Assembly (NCBI GenBank): GCA_049323915.1
Contig: JBMOPC010000059.1
Location: forward strand, 22,514-86,513
Direction of reading: 5' to 3'
Source: BRHc4a sp049323915
Lineage (GTDB): Bacteria > Bacillota > Desulfotomaculia > Desulfotomaculales > Desulfocucumaceae
Length of the DNA: 64,000 bases
Shown: one piece after another, positions 48,741-58,272 of the stretch
How the letters are laid out: each line of letters starts with the position of its first letter
Position numbering within the stretch: the first letter of the stretch is position 1
Program-made: the position numbers and the translations under genes
Notes under the pieces: generated by a model
The model's input: the letters and a program-made list of their open reading frames with translations, nothing else
The model's database searches: none
Told to the model about the DNA's origin: nothing

Positions 48741-50495
48741 TCAGCAGATATAGTCTTCTTTTTCGATGATTTGGGCGGCAATCTTCCTGCGCAGGCTGAT
48801 CATGTCGATGGGGACATACCTGGCCATACGTTTTACGATGCCGATCTGGGTGGCAAGCATATCGCCGGTTGCCATGTAGCACAGCGCTTCCTTGCCCAGC
48901 ATTTCGAATACCGGCCATTTGTCATAGATGTACGCCATAGTCAGGTCAATTTTCAGCTGGGCGCCGGCCGGGTCTTGCTCCCAGGCCTTCAGCGCGCGCA
49001 GCACGCTGGATTCCATCACGTAAATCTCAATGGCTATGTCAGCCATGATCTGTATCAGTTCCTGCTCGTTGACCAGGTTTTGCATGTATTTCTGGGCCGC
49101 CGTACCGGCAACCATCACGAAGAGCTTCTTGGCCATGTGCAGCATGCAGCGCTCGGTGTACATCGGCTTTTCGTCGTCGGCGGGCAGTGTGGCGCCCAGG
49201 TTCATGATTTCCTTCTGCAGCCCCATGGCGGCCTGCATGAAGGGAATCTCGCCCTTCATGGCCTTTCTCATGAGGGTGGCCGGTATGATCAGCCGGTTGA
49301 TTTCGTTGGTTCCCTCAAAGATCCGGTTGATGCGGGAGTCGCGGTAGTAGCGCTCGGCCGGATATTCCTGGGTGTAGCCGTAACCTCCGTGGATCTGAAC
49401 GCACTCGTCCACAACATGGTCCAGGCACTCGGAGCCCACGATCTTGCTGATGGAGCACTCAATGGCGTATTCTTCAATGGCCTTGCCCATTTCGGGGCCT
49501 GATTTCACGTCTGCCAGGGCTTCTTCAATCAGTCCGGCCAGGCGGTACTGCACCGACTCGGAAGCGTAGGCATAGGCGTTCATCTTGGCCAGCTTGGTCT
49601 GGATCATTCCGAAGGAGGATATGGGCTTTTTGAACTGAACGCGCTGGTTTGCGTACTTAACGGCCTCCCGAAGGGCCTTTTTGGCCGATCCCGTGGTGCC
49701 GGCGCCCAGCTTGAAGCGGCCGATATTCAGAATGTTGAAGGCGATTACGTGACCTTTTCCTATTTCCCCCAGCACATTTTCCACCGGAACCCTGGCGTCT
49801 TCAAATATCAGGCTGCGGGTGGAGGAACCCTTGATGCCGAGTTTCTTTTCCTCCGCGCCGGTGCTGAAGCCCGGAGTGTCCTTTTCAACTATGAAGGCGG
49901 TGAATTTTTCCCCGTCAATTTTTGCGTAGGTGATAAACAAATCGGCAAAGCCGGCGTTGGTTATGAATATCTTTTCCCCGTTCAGCACGTAATACTTGCC
50001 GTCTTCGGACAGAACGGCCTTTGTCTTGGCGTTCAGGGCGTCGGACCCCGCGCCGGGCTCGGTGAGAGCGTATGCCGCTATCCACTCGCCGGTGGCCAGC
50101 TTGGGCAGGTACTTCTGCTTCTGGTCCTCATTGCCGAACATCACGATGGGCAGTGATCCGATACCTGTGTGGGCCAGCATTCCGGTGGCGAAGGAACCGC
50201 CCACGCACACGTTTTCGGTGATGATAATGGATGCAATCTTACCCAGGTCCGCGCCGTCGTACTTCTCTTCGATATCGGCCGAAAGCAGGCCCAAATCGCC
50301 GGCCTGGGTAAGCAGTTCCTTCATCAGACCCTCTTTTTGGTGGTCTAAATCTTCTATTTGGGGGAGGACCTCTTTTTGAATGAAGTCCTCACATGTGCTG
50401 GCGATCATCTTGTGCTCGTCGGTAAAATCCTCCGGGGTGAAGACATCTTTGGGGTTGATGCTTTCAAGCAGGTAAGCTCCGCCTTTTTGAAGCAT
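48741..50495 (-). CDS. fadE: Acyl-CoA dehydrogenase, FadE (YusJ) type
   Basis: 584 residues from ATG 50495 (AAAGGAGAT upstream). Acyl-CoA dehydrogenase core residues about 30-410: YALTEPGAGSDALNAKTKA, NAGFADLFITYAKI, VQIHGGYGYTQEYPAERYYRD and the catalytic-Glu stretch NRIFEGTNEINRL. A C-terminal helical extension of about 160 residues is typical of YusJ-like enzymes. Oxidises acyl-CoA to enoyl-CoA with an electron-transfer flavoprotein acceptor. Third gene of fadN-fadA-fadE. A role on glutaryl-CoA-derived intermediates cannot be decided from sequence. Confidence 0.92.
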   Translation of the reverse strand: MLQKGGAYLLESINPKDVFTPEDFTDEHKMIASTCEDFIQKEVLPQIEDLDHQKEGLMKELLTQAGDLGLLSADIEEKYDGADLGKIASIIITENVCVGGSFATGMLAHTGIGSLPIVMFGNEDQKQKYLPKLATGEWIAAYALTEPGAGSDALNAKTKAVLSEDGKYYVLNGEKIFITNAGFADLFITYAKIDGEKFTAFIVEKDTPGFSTGAEEKKLGIKGSSTRSLIFEDARVPVENVLGEIGKGHVIAFNILNIGRFKLGAGTTGSAKKALREAVKYANQRVQFKKPISSFGMIQTKLAKMNAYAYASESVQYRLAGLIEEALADVKSGPEMGKAIEEYAIECSISKIVGSECLDHVVDECVQIHGGYGYTQEYPAERYYRDSRINRIFEGTNEINRLIIPATLMRKAMKGEIPFMQAAMGLQKEIMNLGATLPADDEKPMYTERCMLHMAKKLFVMVAGTAAQKYMQNLVNEQELIQIMADIAIEIYVMESSVLRALKAWEQDPAGAQLKIDLTMAYIYDKWPVFEMLGKEALCYMATGDMLATQIGIVKRMARYVPIDMISLRRKIAAQIIEKEDYIC

Positions 50496-50672
50496 TTGAA
50501 TATCTCCTTTCATATTGTTTTTATCATTTTTTTACCATAGGAGGGTGCAGGGGTTATAAAATATGACATCGGCTATTGGCTATAAGCGATAAGCAATAAG
50601 CATTATGTGTTGGGTATTTGTAATTGGCAATGACCGGTAGCTAAAAGCTTACAGCTTACAGCCTATAGCTAT

Positions 50673-51851
<1,179 letters not shown>

Positions 51852-51924
51852 TTCTCTTAAAACCCCCCAGTTAATAGTGGTTTATTTGTTATCCGGTATT
51901 TTTTTGATGTTTTTTCCGTCTGTC

Positions 51925-54351
51925 TTAGTTCCTCAGCGGCTTGTTGGTGATCAGCATGTGGCGGATACGGTCGATGGTCTTCCGCTCGCCTAAGAGGCTT
52001 AAGAAGGCCTCGCGCTCGAGGTCCAGCAGGTTTTGCTCGGTCAGCGGCGTTCCCGGTGTTACCCCGCCGCCGGTCAGTATGTTGGCCACCTTCTTGGCTA
52101 TAAGCCCGTCGTGTTTGCTTATAAAGCGTCCCCACTTCATTGTTTCGATGCCCACCTCGATGGCGGCGGCTCCGGGCGCTCCCAGCGCGCTGATGGTCTT
52201 CGGGATGGGAGGCCTGAAACCGGGGGCCGTTTCGAGGACCATGTTTTTGGCCTCACCTATGAGCTGGTCCCTGTTGGTTACAATCCTTGTGTCCGTTGCC
52301 CGCAGAATACCGAGGGCTATAGCTTCGGGCCCGCTGGTGGCCACCTTGGCCATGGCTATGTTTTCGAAGGCCCTGTTGATCATTGGCTGGTAGGAGTTGG
52401 TGCCGCCGGTCTTGACGCTGGCCGGCGCGGGGGGCTCCAGCTCGGCAGCCCTGAAGGCATATTCCTTCACGCCGCCGCCGCCGGGCACCAGGCCCACTCC
52501 GACCTCCACAAGTCCCATATAGGACTCGGCGAAGGCAGCCACCTTGTTGCAGTGCAGCACAATCTCGCAGCCTCCGCCCAGGGCCATGCCGTGAGGGGCG
52601 GCCACAACAGGCTTTTTGCAGTATTTCATTCTCATGTTGGCGTTCTGGAATTCCCTTACCATTATGTCAAGCTCGACCCACTCGTGGGCCTCGGCGTACA
52701 TCATCACCAGCATGATGTTGGCGCCCACCGAGAAGTGCTGGCCGTAGTTGGCTATTACCAGGCCCTCATAATTCTTTTCCACTTCCTTGACGGCGAAATT
52801 CATCATTTCCACGATGTCTCCGCCTATGGCGTTGGCCTTGCAGTGGAACTCGAGGCAGGCCACTCCGTCTCCGATGTCGATAAGGCTTGCGCCGTCGTTT
52901 GACTTGATGACCTTGTTCTGCTTCTTGAGTGGCTCAAGGAAAATTACATTTTCCCCAAATTTTTCGGGTGCGCTTTCCCTGGTGTTCTGGTCGAATATGT
53001 GGCGGATGCCGTCTTTTTCCTGGTAGAAGGAGGTCCTGCCGCTGGCAAGCAAGTCTTCCACCACCTTTGGAACTGTGTCCCCTTCGGCCTTCAGGCGGTC
53101 CACAACCGCCGGCACGCCGAGAATGTCCCAGATTTCGAAGGGGCCGAAGTCCCAGTTAAAGCCCCACTTCATAGCCTGGTCCACGGACTGTATGTCGTCG
53201 GCTATTTCCCCCAGCAGGTTGGCGGCGTAAAGCAGCTGCTGCTTGGTGATTTTCCAGGCGAACCTGGCGGCCTTGTCATTGCCGTTCACCAGTGTCTTGA
53301 ACTGCTTGGCGGGCTTTTTGGACATTTTGGCCGAGGAAAGTGATCCGTAGCTGGCCTTGACCTTGGGGCGGTATTCCATGGTGTTGTAGTCCAGCACCAG
53401 TATTTCCTTGCCCTTTTCGGATTTGACCTTCTTGTAGAATCCCTGGCCGGTCTTGTCGCCCAGCCACTTGTTTTCCAGCATCTTCTGGAGGAATTCAACC
53501 GGTGCGAAAACTTCCTTTTCAACCGGGTCATCTGTGATGTCGTATACGGTTTTGGCAACGTGCAGCATAACGTCAAGCCCCACCAGGTCAAGGGTGCGGA
53601 AAGAGGCGCTCTTGGGGTGGCCCATCACGCGGCCGGTAAGGTCGTCAACCTCGTCCACCCCCAGGCCGAATTCCAGCATGGCCTTGATGGTGGCGCACAT
53701 TCCGAAAACGCCTATGCGGTTTGCCACAAAGTTGGGGGTGTCTTTGCATATTACTACTCCCTTGCCCAGCACCCTCTCAGAGAAGTCAACCATGAAATCC
53801 CTGATGTCCGGAAGGGTGCCGTCGGCGGGTATTATTTCCAGAAGGCGCATGTACCTGGGGGGGTTGAAGAAGTGCATGCCTAGGAAATGCTGCTTGAATT
53901 CACTGGAGCGGCCTTCAATCATTTTATTGATGGAGAGTCCGGAGGTGTTTGAGGCTACTATGGTTCCGGGCTTCCAGTTCTTTTCGACCTTCTCGAACAG
54001 GCTTTGCTTGATATCCAGCCTTTCCACGACCACTTCAATAATCAGGTCGCACTGGGCCAGCCAGTCCATATTGTCTTCAAAGTTACCCGGGGTTAGCAGT
54101 TTGGCGTTATCCGGCACATAGAGGGGGGCCGGCTTCGCCTTGATCAGGGCGGCTATTCCATTGACGGCAAACCTGTTCCTAACCTTGGGGTTGTCCAGGT
54201 TTAACCCTGCTTTTACCTCTTCGGGAGTTAAAGCTCCCGGCACGATGTCCAGAAGGTAGGTGGGGATTCCCACGTTGGCCAGGTGTCCGGCGATAGTGGC
54301 ACCCATAACCCCTGCTCCCAGCACGGCAGCTTTGTTTATGCTGCGCTTCAT
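51925..54351 (-). CDS. fadN: 3-hydroxyacyl-CoA dehydrogenase / enoyl-CoA hydratase fusion
   Basis: 808 residues, the layout of Bacillus FadN/YusL. NAD-binding KAAVLGAGVMGATIAGHLANVG at the start, 3HCDH signature VICKDTPNFVANRIGVFGM near 200, a second 3HCDH C-terminal domain near 390, then a crotonase domain about 490-700 (GVACLEFHCKANAIGGDIVEM; HGMALGGGCEIVLHCNKVAA; EVGVGLVPGGGG). Performs hydration and oxidation steps of beta-oxidation. AGGAGGAAAC precedes the ATG. First gene of the operon under the putative TetR operator. Confidence 0.95.
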   Translation of the reverse strand: MKRSINKAAVLGAGVMGATIAGHLANVGIPTYLLDIVPGALTPEEVKAGLNLDNPKVRNRFAVNGIAALIKAKPAPLYVPDNAKLLTPGNFEDNMDWLAQCDLIIEVVVERLDIKQSLFEKVEKNWKPGTIVASNTSGLSINKMIEGRSSEFKQHFLGMHFFNPPRYMRLLEIIPADGTLPDIRDFMVDFSERVLGKGVVICKDTPNFVANRIGVFGMCATIKAMLEFGLGVDEVDDLTGRVMGHPKSASFRTLDLVGLDVMLHVAKTVYDITDDPVEKEVFAPVEFLQKMLENKWLGDKTGQGFYKKVKSEKGKEILVLDYNTMEYRPKVKASYGSLSSAKMSKKPAKQFKTLVNGNDKAARFAWKITKQQLLYAANLLGEIADDIQSVDQAMKWGFNWDFGPFEIWDILGVPAVVDRLKAEGDTVPKVVEDLLASGRTSFYQEKDGIRHIFDQNTRESAPEKFGENVIFLEPLKKQNKVIKSNDGASLIDIGDGVACLEFHCKANAIGGDIVEMMNFAVKEVEKNYEGLVIANYGQHFSVGANIMLVMMYAEAHEWVELDIMVREFQNANMRMKYCKKPVVAAPHGMALGGGCEIVLHCNKVAAFAESYMGLVEVGVGLVPGGGGVKEYAFRAAELEPPAPASVKTGGTNSYQPMINRAFENIAMAKVATSGPEAIALGILRATDTRIVTNRDQLIGEAKNMVLETAPGFRPPIPKTISALGAPGAAAIEVGIETMKWGRFISKHDGLIAKKVANILTGGGVTPGTPLTEQNLLDLEREAFLSLLGERKTIDRIRHMLITNKPLRN

Positions 54352-54410
54352 CTTCTACGTTTCCTCCTTTATCCTGTTATTTTTTAATTACTCAGTTTGA
54401 GAGGATGGTA

Positions 54411-54430
54411 TGACTGAGTCCTCACTCATT
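54411..54430 (-). promoter_or_regulatory. Putative TetR/FadR-type operator before fadN
   Basis: ATGACTGAGTCCTCACTCAT is an imperfect 20-base palindrome about 60 bases upstream of fadN. Spacing resembles the TGAATGAnTAnTCATTCA operator of Bacillus FadR. The cognate regulator is probably the TetR gene at the other end of the operon. Confidence 0.5.
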
Positions 54431-54567
54431 TTAATATAAATTTATTGTATTTTTTGAAAAAGGTCAATAGGTGAGAAGGCTTTTCAAAAAATTTAAAATA
54501 GAAGAGAAACGCCATTCAAATATAAAAAAGGATATATTCAGGCTGATACAGAAATAATACCCCGGTG

Positions 54568-55158
54568 ATGTCCTTGAGAAAAAAAGCAGCTATAATTCTA
54601 TTAGTTGTCGCAGCTATACTGGGTACGTCAAATTACTGGCTCTCCGTTTACGGGCATTACCTGGTGGTGGACGAAGCCCCTCAAAAAAGCGACGCTATTG
54701 TCATTCTGGGCGGGGAAACTGTCCCCAGGGTGGCAAAAGGAGTTGAGTTATACAGGGAAGGTTTTGCCAGTCTATTGATTATGTCAGGCGGGGGGAATCT
54801 TACCTCCAGGTATGCGGAGGCCGATCTGATGCTTATTGAGGCAATGGACCTGGGGGTGCCTCAGTCCTCGGTGGTCCTGGAGAGAGAGTCCGAAAGCACC
54901 TATGAAAATGCGGTGTTTGTAAAACGCATAGTACAGGAAAAAGAGATAAAGTCAATCCTTCTGGTGACATCTTCGTATCATACCAGAAGGGCCAGAAACA
55001 TTTTCACCAAGGTGTTCAGGGACACCGGGGTCAGGATTATCACTGTGTCGGCGCCGGACCGCAAGTTTTCCCCCTCTTCCTGGTGGAAAAAACACGAAGG
55101 ACAGCAGAAGGCGCTGGTGGAAGCGGCAAACATGCTTGTTTACTGGATAAAGTACTAA
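54568..55158 (+). CDS. YdcF/SanA-like DUF218 membrane-anchored protein
   Basis: 196 residues. One N-terminal transmembrane helix (AAIILLVVAAILGTSNYW), then the DUF218 fold: KSDAIVILGGETVPRVAKGVELYREG, LIMSGGGNLTSRYAEADLM, ERESESTYENAVFVK and LLVTSSYHTRRA, the usual conserved strings with two acidic and one His-Arg site. Proteins of this family act at the envelope and may bind a nucleotide or lipid-linked sugar; no reaction is assigned. Start codon unsure (GTG 54565 or ATG 54568), no clear RBS. Confidence 0.85.
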   Translation: MSLRKKAAIILLVVAAILGTSNYWLSVYGHYLVVDEAPQKSDAIVILGGETVPRVAKGVELYREGFASLLIMSGGGNLTSRYAEADLMLIEAMDLGVPQSSVVLERESESTYENAVFVKRIVQEKEIKSILLVTSSYHTRRARNIFTKVFRDTGVRIITVSAPDRKFSPSSWWKKHEGQQKALVEAANMLVYWIKY

Positions 55159-55209
55159 AGTGCTACTGCCTGAAAGGCAGGCCATTCCCGGGGACTAAAA
55201 AAATAAGAC

Positions 55210-55246
55210 AGGCGCATAATAATCATGAGGTGATGATTATGCGCCT
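55210..55246 (+). promoter_or_regulatory. Hairpin enclosing the RBS and start codon of the next gene
   Basis: Bases 55210-55225 and 55231-55246 are complementary over 16 positions with one mismatch; the five-base loop holds the GAGG of the ribosome binding site and the start codons lie in the right arm. A structure this stable would hide the start and could act as a translational switch or thermosensor. Confidence 0.6.
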
Positions 55247-55574
55247 GATCGCGCTGATGCCGGACGAGGGGCAGGTGGGCTTCCTGGTGGACAGCCTGCG
55301 CAATGAGGGTTTCGACCGCAAAGACATGATAATTTCCGACCTGGCCAAGGCAAGGGGGGAGCGCCTCCGGGACCCTGAGGAGGTGGCGGAGGAACTGGCA
55401 TTCATAAAGACCGAAAGGGATGAACTCTGGGAGACCGCGCCCTCCGCCTACGGTGTAGAGGGGCTGAACGCCGGCAGGGGAATACTGGTGGCAGTTGAGT
55501 GCCCCAAGCACGCGGCGTCCCGGGTAAGAAACATTATGGAGCAAAACGGCGCATCTAAAATTATTCAGGATTAA
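55239..55574 (+). CDS. Small uncharacterised protein (111 aa)
   Basis: Begins MRLIALMPDEGQVGFLVDSL from ATG 55239; an ATG at 55233 is also in frame. No family recognised. The sequence looks like a compact alpha/beta ferredoxin-like domain: an initial strand, a helix with RNEGFDRKDMIISDL, an acidic helix (DPEEVAEELAFIKTERDEL), and a C-terminal AVECPKHAASRVRNIMEQNGA. The pattern (sense small change, strand-helix repeated) resembles stress-type DUF proteins that bind small ligands. No membrane segment. Its initiation region is a strong hairpin. Confidence 0.55.
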   Translation: MRLIALMPDEGQVGFLVDSLRNEGFDRKDMIISDLAKARGERLRDPEEVAEELAFIKTERDELWETAPSAYGVEGLNAGRGILVAVECPKHAASRVRNIMEQNGASKIIQD

Positions 55575-55710
55575 AATCACCCTGCGGGGTGAGGACGGGA
55601 TAGTCCGTGTAAAAAAATTGAAATTTCAGCCAGCTTAAGAATCAGGAAGGAGAATGTAAGGTAAGTCCCGAAGAAGTAATACCACATCCTAAAGATTGGT
55701 TGTGGTTCAG

Positions 55711-56373
55711 ATGGATATTGAGCGCAAGGTATTTGTACTGGATGATGGTGACAAAAAGATTATCAGACAGGCGGGGCTGGCCATAAGGTATCCCAGGGGG
55801 CAGATCATTTTCGCCTCCGGGGAATACTCAGAGCACGTATACTTTGTGGAGAGCGGGTGGGTAAAGATTTACCGGCTTGCCGGCGACGGCCGCAAGGTGA
55901 CCGTGGCCATCCGGCATCCCGGAGAGATGGTGGGCCTTGCCGAAACTATCTGCAACTCAAACCGGTCCTGCTTCGCCGAGGCCATGGAAGATGTCAGGGT
56001 GGTGGTGTTGAAAAGGGAGGGGTTCCTTGATCTGCTGAAGGGCAACGCCGACCTTGCCATCAGGGTTGCCGAGACCCTGGGGGGCAGGCTCAGGGAGGCA
56101 CAGGCCACCATACACGAGATGGTATCCTGGCCTGTGCACGGCCGGCTGGCACTTTTGCTGCTCAAGCTGGCAGAGCGCTCGGGTGTCGACACGGGCACGG
56201 GGATAGAGCTGAATTTAAGGCTTACCCATGAAGAAATAGCCTGCATGATCGGTACCTCGAGGCCCACGGTGACATCGGCGTTCAATGCCATGAAAAGCGA
56301 AAAGGCAATAGTGATGGAAGGGCGGGACATCAAAATAATTTATCCCGAAAAATTGAGAAAATGGGTGCAATGA
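55711..56373 (+). CDS. CRP/FNR family transcriptional regulator
   Basis: 220 residues from ATG 55711. cNMP-binding-like beta roll residues about 10-120 (YPRGQIIFASGEYSEHVYFVESGWVKIYR; RHPGEMVGLAETICN), dimerisation helix, then an HTH (LTHEEIACMIGTSRPTVTSAFNAMK) with the recognition-helix pattern TSRPTVT. There is no N-terminal Cys cluster for an FNR-type [4Fe-4S], and the CRP cAMP-binding Arg/Ser motif is not clear, so the effector is a different small molecule. Followed by its own terminator and the CRP-type palindrome before the DASS/apr-like operon, which it probably controls. Confidence 0.88.
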   Translation: MDIERKVFVLDDGDKKIIRQAGLAIRYPRGQIIFASGEYSEHVYFVESGWVKIYRLAGDGRKVTVAIRHPGEMVGLAETICNSNRSCFAEAMEDVRVVVLKREGFLDLLKGNADLAIRVAETLGGRLREAQATIHEMVSWPVHGRLALLLLKLAERSGVDTGTGIELNLRLTHEEIACMIGTSRPTVTSAFNAMKSEKAIVMEGRDIKIIYPEKLRKWVQ

Positions 56374-56374
56374 C

Positions 56375-56405
56375 GGGCTGCGCGAGAGCAGCCTTTTCTT
56401 TTTAA
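56375..56405 (+). terminator. Terminator of the CRP/FNR gene
   Basis: GGCTGC (56376-56381) pairs with GCAGCC (56388-56393), followed by TTTTCTTTTT. Confidence 0.85.
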
Positions 56406-56462
56406 CCGGTATCAGGCGGATAAAAAAAAATTATGCCATGGATAAGCCAAACTTTGAGACAA

Positions 56463-56486
56463 GCCCCGTGATTTACGGGGTTTTTG
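56463..56486 (+). terminator. Second terminator-like hairpin in the gap
   Basis: CCCCGT (56464-56469) pairs with ACGGGG (56475-56480), followed by five T. It lies 60 bases after the previous terminator with no gene between. Confidence 0.7.
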
Positions 56487-56524
56487 CCGTCTATTGAGAA
56501 ATAAACGGCATCTTTTTGGCTGAA

Positions 56525-56570
56525 TTGTAAGGAATATTACAATAGTTTTGTTTCCCCTGTAACATACAGT
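56525..56570 (+). promoter_or_regulatory. CRP/FNR-type operator and promoter of the DASS/apr-like operon
   Basis: TTGTAAGGAATATTACAA (56525-56542) is a perfect TTGTAA-N6-TTACAA palindrome. A -10-like TAACAT (56560-56565) puts the start near 56572, so the site is centred about 39-40 bases upstream, the class II activator position. A small CTGTA-aca-TACAG palindrome (56558-56570) overlaps the -10 region. Confidence 0.7.
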
Positions 56571-56736
56571 TTTTGAGGTTTTTGATATTTTGTTGTCAGG
56601 TGGCTGACAGCTTTTTTAAAGACATAGGAAATTATGCTCCAGCGGGATTCTGTAAAATAATTTCCTGTGCCCGGGGAGGGGGGTGAATGAAACAAAAAGC
56701 CACCAGGAATTTTAAAGAAAGGAAAGGAGGACGCTG

Positions 56737-58245
56737 ATGCGCGACAGCACAGAATTGAAATGGTACGCAAGGTGGGTACCGGAGGGAATGGTTAACAATG
56801 CCCGCAAGGCGGGACTAAACCCCAACTCGGCATTTATAGGCTTTATTCTGGCCTGGGCAGCCTTTTTCATTATTTTGAATTCCAAACCCCCGGCGGGACT
56901 TTCTCCCCAGGGGATGGCCACGGCGGCGGTGGCGGTGTGGGCGGTTATTATCTGGATTACTGAGGCCATTCCGGTGGGAGTGTCTGGTTTAGTCATACCT
57001 TTGTTATTGGTTCTGACCAAGGCTGAGCCTCAGATAGGGAGGGCTTTCGGCGGCTATACCCAGGATGTAACCTTCCTTGTGCTGGGGTCCTTTATTTTTG
57101 CTGCCATAATGCAGTGCATAGGGCTTGACCGCAGGATTGCCATGGCCATTTTATCCAGGGTGAAGCCCCAGGTGGACCAGGTGGTCAAGGGATTTATGGT
57201 GGTTAATACCGTACTGGGACTGTTTATACCGGCGGCGGTTTCCAGGGCGGCCATACTGCTGCCCATCGTCAAGGGAATCAACAACCTGTTTGCCGATGAT
57301 GAAAAGGGCAAAAAGGCGGTGGGCGCCATGGCCATCACGGGAATATGCTATTTTCCAATGGTGGCCGGAATACTGCTCCTGACGGCGCATATGCCCAACG
57401 TAATAATGGCGGGGCTGTTTGAGAAACAGCTGGGATTCAAGATGAGCTATGCCCAGTGGTTTTGGCTACACTGGCCCATACTGGGACTTTACCCCATCAT
57501 GTTCATTATGGTGAGAAAGCTCTTTGGCATACAGAACATTGCTGTTCCCGGCGGGGTTGAATTCATAAAGGAAGAAAAACAGAAGACGGGCAAGATGACT
57601 GCGGTGGAGTGGTTTATTCTGGTGGTGTTCACTCTGGCTGTGGTCCTCTGGATTACCGAGCCGTACCACAAAATACAGACCGGCATGGCCACCTTAATAG
57701 CGCTGGGGGTGTTCTTCATCCCGGGACTACTGCCGGTATCCTGGCAGGCCGTGCAGGGCAAAACCATCTGGGGCACCTTCCTGCTTCTTGGCGGGGCGCT
57801 GTCCATGGCCAACGCCATCAGCAGCTCAGGGTTGGCCAAGTGGATTGCAGAGGCCGCCCACCCCATTTTCAAAGGGCAGCCCTTCCTGGTAATCGTGGTG
57901 GGGGTCATATTGGTAACCGCATTCATCAGGATATTCATGCTGAGCAACGTGGCGGCGGTGTCAATGCTGGCCCCGATACTGATATCGCTTTCCAAGTCGC
58001 TTAACCTTAACCCTGTGGCCTTCACTCTTCTGGCGGCAAACTTCGATACCTTTTCATTCATTATCCCCACCCAGGTGACCGCCTGCGTAATCGCTTACGG
58101 CACCAACACGTTCAATACCGGCACCTATGCGCGTGTGGGAATACCAATAATGCTGGTCACACTTGTTTACTTTTTGGTGATTATGATGCCCTGGTACGCC
58201 TTTAACGGCCTGCCGGTATGGGGCGGCTACGTCACCTGGAAATAA
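56737..58245 (+). CDS. DASS (SLC13) family sodium:anion symporter
   Basis: 502 residues, 11-12 transmembrane helices. AVIIWITEAIPVGVSGLVIPLLLVL near residue 70 is the DASS opening; the Na+/substrate motif occurs as MLSNVAAVSMLAPILISLS and the second loop as SFIIPTQVTACVIAYGTNTF. SNV rather than SNT in the first clamshell loop is a variation. Family substrates are dicarboxylates, citrate or sulfate. GGAAAGGAGG precedes the ATG. It lies 27 bases before an AprA-like gene, so sulfate, a sulfonate or a dicarboxylate is plausible as substrate. Confidence 0.88.
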   Translation: MRDSTELKWYARWVPEGMVNNARKAGLNPNSAFIGFILAWAAFFIILNSKPPAGLSPQGMATAAVAVWAVIIWITEAIPVGVSGLVIPLLLVLTKAEPQIGRAFGGYTQDVTFLVLGSFIFAAIMQCIGLDRRIAMAILSRVKPQVDQVVKGFMVVNTVLGLFIPAAVSRAAILLPIVKGINNLFADDEKGKKAVGAMAITGICYFPMVAGILLLTAHMPNVIMAGLFEKQLGFKMSYAQWFWLHWPILGLYPIMFIMVRKLFGIQNIAVPGGVEFIKEEKQKTGKMTAVEWFILVVFTLAVVLWITEPYHKIQTGMATLIALGVFFIPGLLPVSWQAVQGKTIWGTFLLLGGALSMANAISSSGLAKWIAEAAHPIFKGQPFLVIVVGVILVTAFIRIFMLSNVAAVSMLAPILISLSKSLNLNPVAFTLLAANFDTFSFIIPTQVTACVIAYGTNTFNTGTYARVGIPIMLVTLVYFLVIMMPWYAFNGLPVWGGYVTWK

Positions 58246-58272
58246 GTAAAGTATTTTAGGAGGTTGTCAGAC

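Larger units (their letters stand above)
56374..56736. other. 363-bp gap before the DASS/apr-like operon
   Basis: Contains two terminator hairpins and the CRP-type promoter region described separately. No ORF with an RBS is seen. A GAAAGGAAAGGAGG site ends the gap just before the DASS start. Confidence 0.6.
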
